Position numbers and translations under genes: made by a program. Below the pieces are notes generated by a model, which worked only from the letters and a program-made list of their open reading frames with translations, ran no database searches and was not told the DNA's origin. 64,000 bases of DNA from SIG447 sp045577075 (lineage in GTDB: Bacteria > Bacillota > Clostridia > UMGS1883 > UMGS1540), in contig JAZNHR010000025.1 in NCBI GenBank assembly GCA_045577075.1, positions 62,001-126,000 of the forward strand, in the 5' to 3' direction. Below are positions 23,194 to 32,367 of the stretch, one piece after another; within the stretch, counting starts at the first letter, position 1; the number at the start of each line of letters is the position of its first letter.

Positions 23194-24917
23194 TGAAAGG
23201 TTCGTTTTGGAAATTTGCAAAATATTATAAACCTTACCTTTGGATTATGGCGGCGGATTTACTTTGCGCCGCCTTTTCCGGTGTTTGCGAGCTGGTTTTC
23301 CCTGTTCTCGTTCGGGAGATTACAGAGCGTGCAAGCGCGGGCACACTTGTCATGTCCTTTATCCTGCAGCTAGGCGGCGTGTATATTTGCCTGCGCCTTT
23401 TGGACACCTTTGCAAACTACTATATGTCAAACGCAGGGCATGTGATGGGGGCAAGGCTTGAAACCGACATGCGCCGCGATTTGTTCGCCCATTTGCAAAA
23501 GCTTTCTTTTCGGTTTTATGATAATGCCAAGGTGGGGCAGATTATGTCCCGTATTACCCATGACCTATTTGATATCACCGAGTTTTCCCACCATTGCCCT
23601 GAGGAGTTTTTCATTTCCGGCATCAAAATTATCGGTGCGTTTTTGATTCTCCTGCGCGTCAACGTTCCTTTGACGCTCATGCTCTTTTTCCTTCTGCCTC
23701 TAATGCTCCTGTCTAGAATTTTATTGCGGAAGAAAATGCAGGCGGCGTTTAAAAGACAACGGGAACAGGTGGGGGAACTCAATGCCTCTATTGAGGATAA
23801 TCTCCTTGGCATTCGCGTTGTAAAAAGCTTTGCCAACGAAGAACATGAAAAGGCGCGGTTTGAAGTAGAAAACCGGCAGTTTCTGGCGGCAAAAAAGAAT
23901 GCCTATAAGTACATGGCACTTTTTCACGGCGGCATCCGTTTCTTTGACGGGGTGATGTATGTTGCCGTCATTATACTGGGCGCGGCATACTTGTTTGCGG
24001 GAAAAATTACGGCAGGCGATTTTGTGGCATACCTTTTGTATATTCAGATGCTCATTGCCTCCCTTCGCCGCCTTGTTGAATTTACCGAGCAGTTTCAGCG
24101 CGGCATAACGGGTATTGAACGGTTTATGGAAATTATGCACCAGCCTGTGGAAATTGCAGACAGGGAAAATGCAAAGTCCCTTGAAAACGTAAAAGGCAGC
24201 ATTCGGTTTGACAATGTCAGCTTCCGATATTCCGAAAAAGGGAAAACCGTGCTTTCCCATATTGACCTTTCTGTAACTCCCGGAGAGAAAATCGCCTTAG
24301 TGGGCCCTTCCGGCGGCGGCAAGACGACCCTTTGCAGCCTGATTCCCCGTTTTTATGAGGTGGCAGAGGGCCGCGTTTGCGTGGATGGGGAAGATGTACG
24401 CGATGTAAAGCTGGAGTCCCTTCGGCAAAACATCGGCGTTGTGCAGCAGGAAGTATATCTCTTCAGCGGTACGGTGGGAGAAAACATTTTATACGGCAGG
24501 CCTGAGGCAAGTCGGGAAGAAATGGTAGAGGCGGCTAAGGCGGCAGGTGCCCATGATTTTATCGAGGCGTTGCCAAACGGGTATGATACCTATGTAGGCG
24601 AGCGCGGTGTCCAGCTTTCCGGCGGACAGAAACAGCGCATTGCTATCGCCCGCGTTTTCCTGAAAAACCCCCCGATTTTGATTTTAGATGAGGCGACAAG
24701 TGCCCTGGACAATGAAAGCGAACGCTTGGTGCAAGCGTCATTGGATCGCCTTGCACGCGGCAGAACCACATTTATTATTGCCCACCGTCTAACCACGGTG
24801 CGTGGTGCTGACAGAATTCTGGTTTTGACAGAGGAAGGGATTGCCGAAAGCGGTACCCACGAAGCCCTTTTGGCGCAAAATGGACTGTATGCAAAGCTTC
24901 ACAGGCTTTATACGTAA
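23193..24917 (+). CDS. ABC exporter, fused permease and ATPase
   Basis: Half-transporter of 574 residues that probably works as a homodimer or with an unseen partner. Six transmembrane segments occupy about 10-310. In the nucleotide-binding domain: Walker A GPSGGGKTT near 370, Q-loop VVQQEVYLFSG, signature LSGGQKQR near 473, Walker B ILILDEATSALD near 492, and the H-loop IAHRL. It resembles the MsbA/LmrA/Atm group. The cargo (lipid, drug or peptide) is not readable. Start ATG 23193 overlaps the preceding stop as TAATG, with no obvious ribosome-binding site, so coupling is likely. Confidence 0.9.
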   Translation: MKGSFWKFAKYYKPYLWIMAADLLCAAFSGVCELVFPVLVREITERASAGTLVMSFILQLGGVYICLRLLDTFANYYMSNAGHVMGARLETDMRRDLFAHLQKLSFRFYDNAKVGQIMSRITHDLFDITEFSHHCPEEFFISGIKIIGAFLILLRVNVPLTLMLFFLLPLMLLSRILLRKKMQAAFKRQREQVGELNASIEDNLLGIRVVKSFANEEHEKARFEVENRQFLAAKKNAYKYMALFHGGIRFFDGVMYVAVIILGAAYLFAGKITAGDFVAYLLYIQMLIASLRRLVEFTEQFQRGITGIERFMEIMHQPVEIADRENAKSLENVKGSIRFDNVSFRYSEKGKTVLSHIDLSVTPGEKIALVGPSGGGKTTLCSLIPRFYEVAEGRVCVDGEDVRDVKLESLRQNIGVVQQEVYLFSGTVGENILYGRPEASREEMVEAAKAAGAHDFIEALPNGYDTYVGERGVQLSGGQKQRIAIARVFLKNPPILILDEATSALDNESERLVQASLDRLARGRTTFIIAHRLTTVRGADRILVLTEEGIAESGTHEALLAQNGLYAKLHRLYT

Positions 24918-25026
24918 AGTTGGCGCAAGATTTTGGGAAAAAGCGGGGGATATATACCACCCCTTGTAAGAAACGACGGATTGTAACGGTTTTGTAAAAA
25001 TAAAACTAGCATTTTGTAATAAAAGC

Positions 25027-25066
25027 TGATATAATATTCTTGGACGGGCGACCTGCGGTCGCCCGT
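25027..25066 (+). promoter_or_regulatory. Extended -10 promoter with a hairpin at the transcript 5' end
   Basis: TGATATAAT (25027-25035) is an extended -10 box; no good -35 is seen. Just downstream ACGGGCGACC (25044-25053) pairs perfectly with GGTCGCCCGT (25057-25066) with a three-base loop. The hairpin would sit at the very 5' end of the mRNA, like a stability element; it lacks a T run, so it is not a terminator. Confidence 0.45.
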
Positions 25067-25145
25067 TAGAGTCTGTAAATAAAGATAATTTTGCCCCAAA
25101 ATGGCAGAATTACAGGGGAAAATCCCCTCTGGAAGGAAGCAAAAG

Positions 25146-26156
25146 ATGGTCAATTACAGAATTTCCGGCGCGATGGGTCTACCGGCTTTTCCGGTGGCCA
25201 GTATTTTTGTAGATAAATATATGGCAGAGGCCAATGCAACCTTTGTCAAAATATACCTCTATGGGCTGCGGCTTTGCTATGCCGTCGGCACAAAGCCGGA
25301 TAATGCTCATATTGCACAGGCGCTGGACCTTCTGGAGTCGGACGTGGTACGCGCCTGGCGATACTGGGAGAAAAAAGGCGTCATTCGAAGGCGTGAGGAC
25401 GGCGGCATTGAGTTTGTGGATTTAACCATGGAAACGCCCATCCCCCCGGAACTGCCTGAAAAAGAGAAAAGCCAGGCAAAGCCCCAGTATAAGGCGAAGG
25501 ATATTATGGAAGCTGTGTCGGGCGATAAGCGGAAGTCCATGCTTCTCGATTTTGCCCAGAACGTGTTCGGAAAAACCTTAAGCACAGGGGAGGCGGCAAC
25601 CCTCTTTAGTTTTTATGACTGGCTGAAATTACCCCTGGAAGTCATCATGATGCTCCTTGAGCATTGTGCAGCCCTTGAAAAATACAATATGCGGTATGCG
25701 GAAAAGATTGCCATTGCCTGGGCGGACGAGGGGATTGACACGATTGAGAAAGCGGAAAAGCACCTGCAAAATGCAGACAAGCGTGCCAAACTTTCCAGAA
25801 AATATAAGCGTATGATGGGCATTACAGGACGAGATTTATCCGACTCGGAATACGCTCACATTCTTCAGTGGACAGAGGAAATGGCAATGCCCCAAGAGCT
25901 TATCAAGACAGCATACGAGAAAGCGGTGCTGGCTACGGGTAATGCCTCGTTCCCTTACATAAACGCCATTTTACAGTCCTGGTATAAGCAGGGCATCACG
26001 AAGGTGGAGGAGCTTTCCAAAGACACGCCTGCTCCCAAGACGGTGAAAGTAGCAAAAAAAACCAATAATTTTACAAACTATCAGCATTCGGCAGTATACG
26101 ATTTTGAGGATTTTGAACGCCGTGCGCTGGAAAAAAGGATAAAGGAACATGGATGA
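25146..26156 (+). CDS. DnaD-like primosome protein
   Basis: Replication-initiation/restart protein of the DnaD/DnaB(Bs) family, 336 residues. N-terminal winged-helix part (FVKIYLYGLRLCYAVG, then DLLESDVVRAWRYWEKKG) about 25-95. Two DnaD-type alpha-helical domains follow at about 130-200 and 225-290, the second ending in a YINAILQSWYKQGI motif typical of the family. ATG 25146 has AAGGAAG upstream. The end overlaps the dnaC-like gene by 8 bases, as expected for a pair that loads the replicative helicase. Confidence 0.88.
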   Translation: MVNYRISGAMGLPAFPVASIFVDKYMAEANATFVKIYLYGLRLCYAVGTKPDNAHIAQALDLLESDVVRAWRYWEKKGVIRRREDGGIEFVDLTMETPIPPELPEKEKSQAKPQYKAKDIMEAVSGDKRKSMLLDFAQNVFGKTLSTGEAATLFSFYDWLKLPLEVIMMLLEHCAALEKYNMRYAEKIAIAWADEGIDTIEKAEKHLQNADKRAKLSRKYKRMMGITGRDLSDSEYAHILQWTEEMAMPQELIKTAYEKAVLATGNASFPYINAILQSWYKQGITKVEELSKDTPAPKTVKVAKKTNNFTNYQHSAVYDFEDFERRALEKRIKEHG

Positions 26157-27126
26157 AAAAAGCCTTGCAGCTGTAAATCGAAAATTTAATGCAAGAAAGC
26201 AAAATAGGGATGCACTCCTTTCGGCGCGCCGGGAGGAAGTGTACCGCGCGGTGCCGCGTGTGCGGGAAATAGACGATGCGATTTTCGGCGGCGGCCTTAA
26301 AATGCTGTCTTCCGTTTGGGAAGGGAATGAAACGCCGGAAGCAGTGGCGGAAGGGTATGCCGCAAGCGTAGATAAGTATGCGGCAGAAAAGCGGCGGCTT
26401 ATCAAAGAAGCGGGCTTCCCTGCGGACTATCTGGAAATTCCCTACACCTGCCCCCATTGTAAGGATACGGGCATGCAAGGCGATAAGCTTTGCAGTTGTT
26501 ATCTATCTCTTATGTCAGAAGCACTTTTTCAGCAGTCAGGCATGGGCAACCTTTTAAAGAAGCAGAAGTTTGAAACGTTTGACCTTAAATTTTATGCCGA
26601 TGCGCCCTTTGAAGGCCAGCGGCTCTCTCCCCGAAAAAATATGCAGCTGATTTTGGGGACGTGCAGAAAATTTGCGGCAGAGTTTGAAAATCATGCCGAT
26701 AACCTGTTTTTATACGGGAATCCCGGCCTTGGCAAAACCTTTTTGTCAAGCGCTATTGCAAATGTCCTTTTACAACGAGGGATTTCTGTTCTTTACCAAA
26801 GCGCCGGGCAGATTGTGGAAATTCTTTCCGATGCCCGTTTTGGCAGAGGGGAAAGCGAAACCTGCGCCTTTTTAAAGGACCAGCTTTTAAAGGCAGACCT
26901 TCTTATCATCGATGATTTGGGCACAGAATTTATAAATGCCATGACGGATGCGGATATCTTTTATGTTGTCAACAGTCGCATTTTAGCGGAAAAGAGCACA
27001 ATTATCAGCACGAACTTATCCCTTCCCGATATTGAGCGTGTGTATTCAAACCGCATGCTTTCTCGGATTATGGGACATTTTACGCCGCTGTATTTTTACG
27101 GTACGGACATAAGGAGCATGGGATAA
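26149..27126 (+). CDS. DnaC/DnaI-like helicase-loader ATPase
   Basis: AAA+ ATPase related to DnaC, DnaI and IstB, 325 residues. A small zinc motif CPHCKDTG...CSCY lies at about 101-120. Walker A YGNPGLGKTF is near 188, Walker B LLIIDDLGTE near 250, and the sensor region STNLSLPDIERVYSNRM with Arg finger near 290. It should load the hexameric replicative helicase together with the DnaD-like protein before it. AAAGGA precedes ATG 26149. The next gene starts directly after its stop. Confidence 0.92.
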   Translation: MDEKSLAAVNRKFNARKQNRDALLSARREEVYRAVPRVREIDDAIFGGGLKMLSSVWEGNETPEAVAEGYAASVDKYAAEKRRLIKEAGFPADYLEIPYTCPHCKDTGMQGDKLCSCYLSLMSEALFQQSGMGNLLKKQKFETFDLKFYADAPFEGQRLSPRKNMQLILGTCRKFAAEFENHADNLFLYGNPGLGKTFLSSAIANVLLQRGISVLYQSAGQIVEILSDARFGRGESETCAFLKDQLLKADLLIIDDLGTEFINAMTDADIFYVVNSRILAEKSTIISTNLSLPDIERVYSNRMLSRIMGHFTPLYFYGTDIRSMG

Positions 27127-27666
27127 ATGTACACCTTTACAGAGCCTTCTGAGGTAAAACTGATTATTTTATATATTATTCAAAATTTTGCAGAGCCCAT
27201 CGATAACGGACAAATTACGGATATTTTCATGGATTATGCCTTTGTGGACTATTTTTCCATGCAGCAGTATTTAGACGAACTGGTGGAAATGCATCTTGTG
27301 GATATTGACCGTGCCGACAAGGTACGTCTGTATTTTTTGACGGAACACGGCAAGGAAGCATACGAAGCGTATATTCATAAAATTCCAACGTCTGTGCGAG
27401 AAAAGCTTTTAAAGACCATTCGCACCTATAAAAAACGGGAACGGAATGCGGCAGATATTTCCGCATCCTTCCGCCCTTTAAACGAACTGTCCTATCTTGC
27501 TGAGCTTTCCATTCGTGACAGCGGCTTTCCCCTTATGGAGGTGCGCCTTAGCGTAGGTAGCAAGGAAACGGCACGAGCAGTATGCCAAGCGTTTAAAGAA
27601 AATCCCGATAAAGTATATACTGCACTTTTGGGCGCAGTCCTACCGGATGAAACAGAAAAAGAGTAG
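27127..27666 (+). CDS. DUF4364 family protein
   Basis: 179 residues. The N-terminal half (residues 1-85) looks like a winged-helix DNA-binding domain of the PadR/MarR sort, with LDELVEMHLVDIDR and YFLTEHGKEAYEAY. The C-terminal half is mixed alpha/beta. I recognise it as DUF4364, a Clostridia family without a defined role. AAGGAG lies upstream in the end of the dnaC-like gene. Third and last gene of the operon; its TAG lies inside the terminator stem. Confidence 0.85.
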   Translation: MYTFTEPSEVKLIILYIIQNFAEPIDNGQITDIFMDYAFVDYFSMQQYLDELVEMHLVDIDRADKVRLYFLTEHGKEAYEAYIHKIPTSVREKLLKTIRTYKKRERNAADISASFRPLNELSYLAELSIRDSGFPLMEVRLSVGSKETARAVCQAFKENPDKVYTALLGAVLPDETEKE

Positions 27667-27685
27667 CCACATGGCTACTCTTTTT
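27660..27685. terminator. Bidirectional terminator between DUF4364 gene and ygjV-like gene
   Basis: AGAGTAGCC (27660-27668) pairs with GGCTACTCT (27673-27681), with T runs on both strands. Confidence 0.85.
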
Positions 27686-27694
27686 GTATGTACG

Positions 27695-28228
27695 TCAAAT
27701 TTTCTTCTGCGCCTTCTTTTTGCGAAAGTAGGGAAGAATATCATATCGCATAAAGGCGACGCAAATAGACGTAAAAACGAAAGCTTCCGTAAGCATTCCG
27801 GGGTAGGAATGAAAAACCAGGTTATAAATAAACCAAAACGGAGAGGACGGTGCCGAAACCAGGCGGACCGTTCGTGGGTTTTTAATCCAGAAGGCAATGG
27901 TCGTAAGAAGCATGGCCACCATGGGCAAAAGGCTGATAGGTCCGTCCCAGAAATAGATACCCGCAAGGATAAAGAGACCACAGAACAGATAAAACCAGAC
28001 CATACTTGATGCCCATGCTTTGTCCCGATTTCGAAAGACGGCGGCACGGAAAATACCAATGCCGTTTAATATGCCGCCAAGAACGGCGCCGAGAAGGCAA
28101 AAATGCACGCAGAAAAAGACGGAAGAAATCATTTGCATCGTCACAATCCGCTTTTGGGAATTTTGCTGGAAGGATAAAATGGCAATGGTCAAGGCAATTA
28201 CGCCGAGACTTTGTGCAAAAATATACAT
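27695..28228 (-). CDS. YgjV-like inner membrane protein
   Basis: 177 residues with about six short transmembrane segments. The start (QSLGVIALTIAILSFQQNSQKR) and the NGIGIFRAAVFRNRDKAW region match the YgjV (Imp-YgjV) family of bacterial membrane proteins with no assigned function. GGAGG precedes ATG 28228. It follows the U32 peptidase by 22 bases and ends at a shared terminator. Confidence 0.8.
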   Translation of the reverse strand: MYIFAQSLGVIALTIAILSFQQNSQKRIVTMQMISSVFFCVHFCLLGAVLGGILNGIGIFRAAVFRNRDKAWASSMVWFYLFCGLFILAGIYFWDGPISLLPMVAMLLTTIAFWIKNPRTVRLVSAPSSPFWFIYNLVFHSYPGMLTEAFVFTSICVAFMRYDILPYFRKKKAQKKI

Positions 28229-28250
28229 AAAAACCTCCGATTTTGCCGCG

Positions 28251-30266
28251 TTATCTGTTTTTACGCGGCAGCCGTTTTTCTATGGTTGTTTCCTTCTGGA
28301 AGAAACAGCCGCGGGTAAAGGGAAAGGGGGCAGGTGCCCCGGCTTTATAAAGCGCCATGATTTCCTGCACTTCATCCGCCGTTTCCGTAGTAAACCGAAG
28401 AACAAAGGCGGATATGCCGGTGTCGGCAAACTGGTCCAGCTTATCCAGCATATAGAGGGGGCGGGCATTTAAAACCTCGTTTCGGTGGGGATAGGCGCAA
28501 AACACAGGGAATACGTTGCCCTTTTCATCGGTTAGGGGATATGCTTTTTTGCCACCATGGCACGTTTGGTGCACCTTGGCAAGGCAATTTTCCATGGTCA
28601 TCAGCGTCAGCCGTCCGTACACTAAAACGGAGAGGGGCAGGGGCTTTGGCATTTGCCGAATTTGGGACAGGAGAAGCTCAGGGGAGGCGGTGAGGCCGTC
28701 CATACAAGAAAGCGCCGCCGTTTTCCCGTTAAAGATATGGAGCCCTGTGCCGCCAAAAGGCGAAAAGCCCATTTCTCGGCATAAAAGGCTTTGCCCTATC
28801 GTGTGGCACAAAATGCGTTTTATGCCGTAAGTTTTTAAATTAGCAAGCTGTTTTTTGATAGGCGCCATTTCTTTGTCAAATAAAATGGTAGGCAGTATAG
28901 CCCCCACATTTTCGCCCATGGGCTTTTGAATTTCAAAAAGGGGAAGCCAAATAAAGTCTGCCGCTATATTTTTCGGGATTTGTGTGGCAGTTTGGAAGAT
29001 GCAGTGGGTTTCAAGTGTTTTCGCCGGCTTGTTTTCGACATGGAGAGAAGGCGTGGTGTATGCATAGGAAAATGTAGCTTTGTCCTCCAGCGCCTTGATT
29101 CCGTCGCGTCGCAATGCGTTTAAAGCGGCGGCAGGGAGAAATAAATCGGGAGCAACGGAAGCGGAAACCGTCCCCGCATACGGCGTGCCGCCCAGTTTCC
29201 CGAGTGCCTTTTCGCAGTCGGCCGCGGTTATGGGGCGCATTGCCGCCTTCTCCGGTACAGCCCCTTCCACACGGGCACTATATACACCATCGGACAGAGA
29301 GAGGACAGAAGGCTTGTTTTCTGCAATGGTTACCTCCATGGAAAGGGGGATTTTCGGCGCAGAAACAGAAATTTCTACCGTTTTGGATTGGCGCTTATCT
29401 TCTTCCGTGCGAAAGCCGAACATATGCCGCCCCGGCTTTTCGAGAAAATACCCGTCGGTAAAGCCCTGCCGCGAAAAAAGGTCGGCCAGAAAATCCATTT
29501 CGTCTTTCGTGGCGGCGCGTTTTTCGTCGAGAAGGGTGCGGTAGGTAGAAACAACGCCCCTTACATAGTCCGGCGATTTTAACCGCCCTTCAATTTTCAA
29601 AGACGCAATGGGAAGAGACAGAAGTTCAGGAATATGATTTGCAAGGCATAAGTCATGCAGACTCAGCGCGTAACCGTTTTTATATTTATGCCGGCAGGGC
29701 TGGGCACATGTTCCCCGGTTGCCGCTGCGGCGGGAAAGCATACTGCTAAAGTAACATTGCCCCGAATACGAAACGCAAAGCGCACCATGAATAAACACTT
29801 CAATTTCCAAAGGGGAGGACTTGATAAGATCACGGGAAAAGGCTTCTCTTGCCAGCACTACGCGGCAAAAGCCCAGTTCTTTCGCCCGTGCAATTCCCAG
29901 AGCATTGTGAATGGTCATTTGGGTGCTGGCGTGCAAGGGAAGGGAGGGCACGGCTTCCCGAAGCAGGGACGCAAGTCCAATATCCTGCACAATCACGCCG
30001 TCAATCCCGGTTTCGGCGAGAAAGTGGGCATAGTCCGGCATTTCAGCGAGCTCCTTATCGGTCAGAAGGGTGTTTAGCGTCAGGTACACTTTCTTATGGC
30101 GGACATGACAATAGCGGACGGCACTGGAGAGCGTATCGTCCGTAAAATTTTCTCCATGCAGGCGTGCATTATGCCGGCTTGCGCCCAGATATACAGCGTC
30201 TGCACCGGCGGCGACTGCCGCTTCCAGCGCTGCAAAACTGCCCGCAGGTGCTAAAAGTTCATGCAT
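28251..30266 (-). CDS. U32-family peptidase / RNA hydroxylation-type protein
   Basis: 671 residues, the long form of the U32 family. N-terminal TIM-barrel-like part starting ELLAPAGSFAALEAAVAAGADAVYLG-type, HGALCVSYSGQCYFSS, CAQPCR cysteine cluster, and the family signature SLKIEGRLKSPDYV near residue 225. U32 members include collagenase-like proteases and the RlhA/TrhP proteins that hydroxylate RNA; the cysteine cluster fits the latter. Which one applies here is inference. AAGGAG precedes ATG 30266. It lies between the lipid kinase and the YgjV-like gene on one strand. Confidence 0.9.
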   Translation of the reverse strand: MHELLAPAGSFAALEAAVAAGADAVYLGASRHNARLHGENFTDDTLSSAVRYCHVRHKKVYLTLNTLLTDKELAEMPDYAHFLAETGIDGVIVQDIGLASLLREAVPSLPLHASTQMTIHNALGIARAKELGFCRVVLAREAFSRDLIKSSPLEIEVFIHGALCVSYSGQCYFSSMLSRRSGNRGTCAQPCRHKYKNGYALSLHDLCLANHIPELLSLPIASLKIEGRLKSPDYVRGVVSTYRTLLDEKRAATKDEMDFLADLFSRQGFTDGYFLEKPGRHMFGFRTEEDKRQSKTVEISVSAPKIPLSMEVTIAENKPSVLSLSDGVYSARVEGAVPEKAAMRPITAADCEKALGKLGGTPYAGTVSASVAPDLFLPAAALNALRRDGIKALEDKATFSYAYTTPSLHVENKPAKTLETHCIFQTATQIPKNIAADFIWLPLFEIQKPMGENVGAILPTILFDKEMAPIKKQLANLKTYGIKRILCHTIGQSLLCREMGFSPFGGTGLHIFNGKTAALSCMDGLTASPELLLSQIRQMPKPLPLSVLVYGRLTLMTMENCLAKVHQTCHGGKKAYPLTDEKGNVFPVFCAYPHRNEVLNARPLYMLDKLDQFADTGISAFVLRFTTETADEVQEIMALYKAGAPAPFPFTRGCFFQKETTIEKRLPRKNR

Positions 30267-30299
30267 GTAAATTCTCCTTCCGAAAAAGAAACAGCTGCA

Positions 30300-31181
30300 C
30301 TAGGACAGCTGCATGGTAATCGCTTTGGGATTATTGCGAATTTCCACAAGATTTGCACCCTTTTCAAACTCCCCGTCTAGCGACCAGGGGAAAATCTGAT
30401 CCATGGCAAAGGTCAGGTGTCCGGCTTTAAAATACGTGATTAAATCCGAATGATACTGCTTGCGGACAAGGGAAAAAATAATCTGTTGCAGGTCCAGAAC
30501 ATTTTTGGGCATGGAAATGAGCATCACTTCAAAAAGCCCGTCATCAAAGCTAATGTCCTCGGGGGAAAGATGCACCATGCCCCCTAAGGACGTGGAGTTG
30601 GAAACGGCACCAAACACATATTCTCCTTGGAGTGTTCCTTTTTCCGACTCTACAGTCATACGGCAGGGCCGAATGTTAGGCAGCTCCCGTACCGCTTCGA
30701 ATACATACGCCATGTGCCCGATGCGATTTTTAATGTCCTGGGAAGCCTTATACGAGGAATCCGAAAACGCACCAAAGGAAGCTACATAGGTAAAGTGGCG
30801 ATTTCCAAAGGAACCAATATCAATGGGAAAGGGCGCGCCGTTTCGAATAGCTTCTGCCGCCTTGCCGATATCTTTCGGAATCCCCAGTCCCGTGGCAAAA
30901 TCGTTTGTGGTGCCACAGGGGATATACCCGAGGGGCGGACGGCAAGTGGCGCGCATCAGCCCGTTTACCACCCGGTTTAACGTGCCGTCACCACCGGCAC
31001 AAACCAATAAATCATATAAAGGCGCCTTAGTCGTCACATAGTCTTCCGTGCTTTTTCCGTCTTTTGTATAATAAACCGTCACGTCGTATTCCGAAAAAAG
31101 ACTGGGAATATCGGCACTTGTTGCCCGCATTTTTCCGGCGATGGGGTTTATAATCAGTAACAGTTTTCCGGCAAAAGACAT
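30300..31181 (-). CDS. Diacylglycerol/lipid kinase family protein
   Basis: YegS/DagK/BmrU family lipid kinase, 293 residues. N-terminal INPIAGK, the nucleotide-binding CAGGDGTLNRVVNGL near residue 62, and PCGTTNDFA near 90 are visible. It phosphorylates diacylglycerol or a similar lipid at the membrane, recycling it for phospholipid synthesis. It lies 33 bases before the U32 gene and starts 38 bases after the prs terminator, so it may rely on read-through or an unseen promoter. Confidence 0.92.
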   Translation of the reverse strand: MSFAGKLLLIINPIAGKMRATSADIPSLFSEYDVTVYYTKDGKSTEDYVTTKAPLYDLLVCAGGDGTLNRVVNGLMRATCRPPLGYIPCGTTNDFATGLGIPKDIGKAAEAIRNGAPFPIDIGSFGNRHFTYVASFGAFSDSSYKASQDIKNRIGHMAYVFEAVRELPNIRPCRMTVESEKGTLQGEYVFGAVSNSTSLGGMVHLSPEDISFDDGLFEVMLISMPKNVLDLQQIIFSLVRKQYHSDLITYFKAGHLTFAMDQIFPWSLDGEFEKGANLVEIRNNPKAITMQLS

Positions 31182-31219
31182 CCTAGAACCACCTTACAAA
31201 AAAAGAATTACAGTTTATG

Positions 31220-31253
31220 AAAACAGGGAATTACCGAGGCCGATAATTCCCTG
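31220..31253 (-). terminator. Terminator after prs
   Basis: On the minus strand CAGGGAATTA (31253-31244) pairs with TAATTCCCTG (31233-31224), followed by TTTT. Confidence 0.8.
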
Positions 31254-31272
31254 TGACAAACAAATTTTGCGT

Positions 31273-32286
31273 TTAAGCAAACATGGGGCTGACAGAAATA
31301 TCAGCGTATATACGCTTGATTGCCTCTGCAAAAATATCTGCAACGGACAGAACATGAATCTTATCCAGCATTTTTTCCGGCGGCAGGGCAATGGTGTCAA
31401 GCACAACCAATTCGCGGATGGGAGATTTTTCGATTCTCTCAAGCGCGGGGCCCGAAAGTACGGGGTGCGTGCAACAGGCGTAAATTTCTTTTGCGCCGCG
31501 TTCCATAAGGGCAGAAGCCCCGTTTGTGATTGTGCCTGCGGTGTCAATCATATCGTCAACCAAAATGATAGTTTTATCCTTAATATCACCGATGATGTTC
31601 ATAACCTCTGCCACATTGGGGCGCGGTCTTCTCTTGTCGATGATGGCAATGGGTACATCCAGACGCTGTGCAAATTTACGTGCACGGGTAACGCTGCCGA
31701 AGTCCGGCGAGACAACGACTACGTCATCCATATGGTCTGCAAATTTTTTCATAAAATAGGGTGCGATTTTGGTAAAGCCCAGGAGATGGTCCACGGGAAT
31801 ATTGAAGAAGCCCTGAATCTGTGCGGCGTGCAGGTCCATGGTAAGCACGCGGTCAGCCCCCGCAGTTGCGATAAGGTCTGCCACAAGTTTTGCAGAAATC
31901 GGGTCGCGGGCCTTTGCCTTTCTGTCCTGACGGGCGTAGCCGTAGTAGGGAATAACGGCGGTAATTCTGCCTGCAGAAGCACGCTTGAAGGCATCAATCA
32001 TAATCAGCATTTCCATCAGGTTATCGTTTACCGGGTCGCAGGTGGACTGTACCACAAAAACATCCGAGCCGCGGACGCTTTCGTTGATGTTTACATACAC
32101 TTCGCCGTCGCTAAACTTGCCGACTTCCGATTTGCCAAGACTGATTTCGCCAACATGCATGCCGTTGCCTTCAGCATTTAGTTTATATTCGGCAACCTTA
32201 TTTTTAAGCTCTGCAACAATTGCGCTGGCAAGCTGTTTATTGGAGTTAGCTGTAAAAATTTTGATATCATTTCCGTGGGTTATCAT
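31273..32286 (-). CDS. prs: Ribose-phosphate pyrophosphokinase
   Basis: Makes PRPP from ribose 5-phosphate and ATP, feeding purine, pyrimidine, His and Trp synthesis. 337 residues. N-terminal FTANSNKQLA, subunit-interface and ribose region VIPYYGYARQDRKAK, metal/flexible-loop MDLHAAQIQGFF, and the PRPP loop IILVDDMIDTAGTITNGA near 235. ATG 32286 has GAGGAG 10 bases upstream; the longer frame starts inside that site. It has its own promoter and terminator. Confidence 0.96.
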   Translation of the reverse strand: MITHGNDIKIFTANSNKQLASAIVAELKNKVAEYKLNAEGNGMHVGEISLGKSEVGKFSDGEVYVNINESVRGSDVFVVQSTCDPVNDNLMEMLIMIDAFKRASAGRITAVIPYYGYARQDRKAKARDPISAKLVADLIATAGADRVLTMDLHAAQIQGFFNIPVDHLLGFTKIAPYFMKKFADHMDDVVVVSPDFGSVTRARKFAQRLDVPIAIIDKRRPRPNVAEVMNIIGDIKDKTIILVDDMIDTAGTITNGASALMERGAKEIYACCTHPVLSGPALERIEKSPIRELVVLDTIALPPEKMLDKIHVLSVADIFAEAIKRIYADISVSPMFA

Positions 32287-32320
32287 CAGTAAATCGCTCC
32301 TCTTTAAAATCACTAGCTAT

Positions 32321-32349
32321 ATTGTACCGCATTTTTCCATAAAAATCAA
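32321..32349 (-). promoter_or_regulatory. Promoter of prs
   Basis: Minus strand TTGATT (32349-32344), 17-base spacer, TACAAT (32326-32321), 34 bases before the start. Confidence 0.7.
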
Positions 32350-32367
32350 GCCCTGCAAAGGGAATTT

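Noticed and set aside
31141..32181. 346-codon plus-strand frame over prs
   Set aside because: Antisense shadow of prs, which has a full set of catalytic motifs, a promoter and a terminator.
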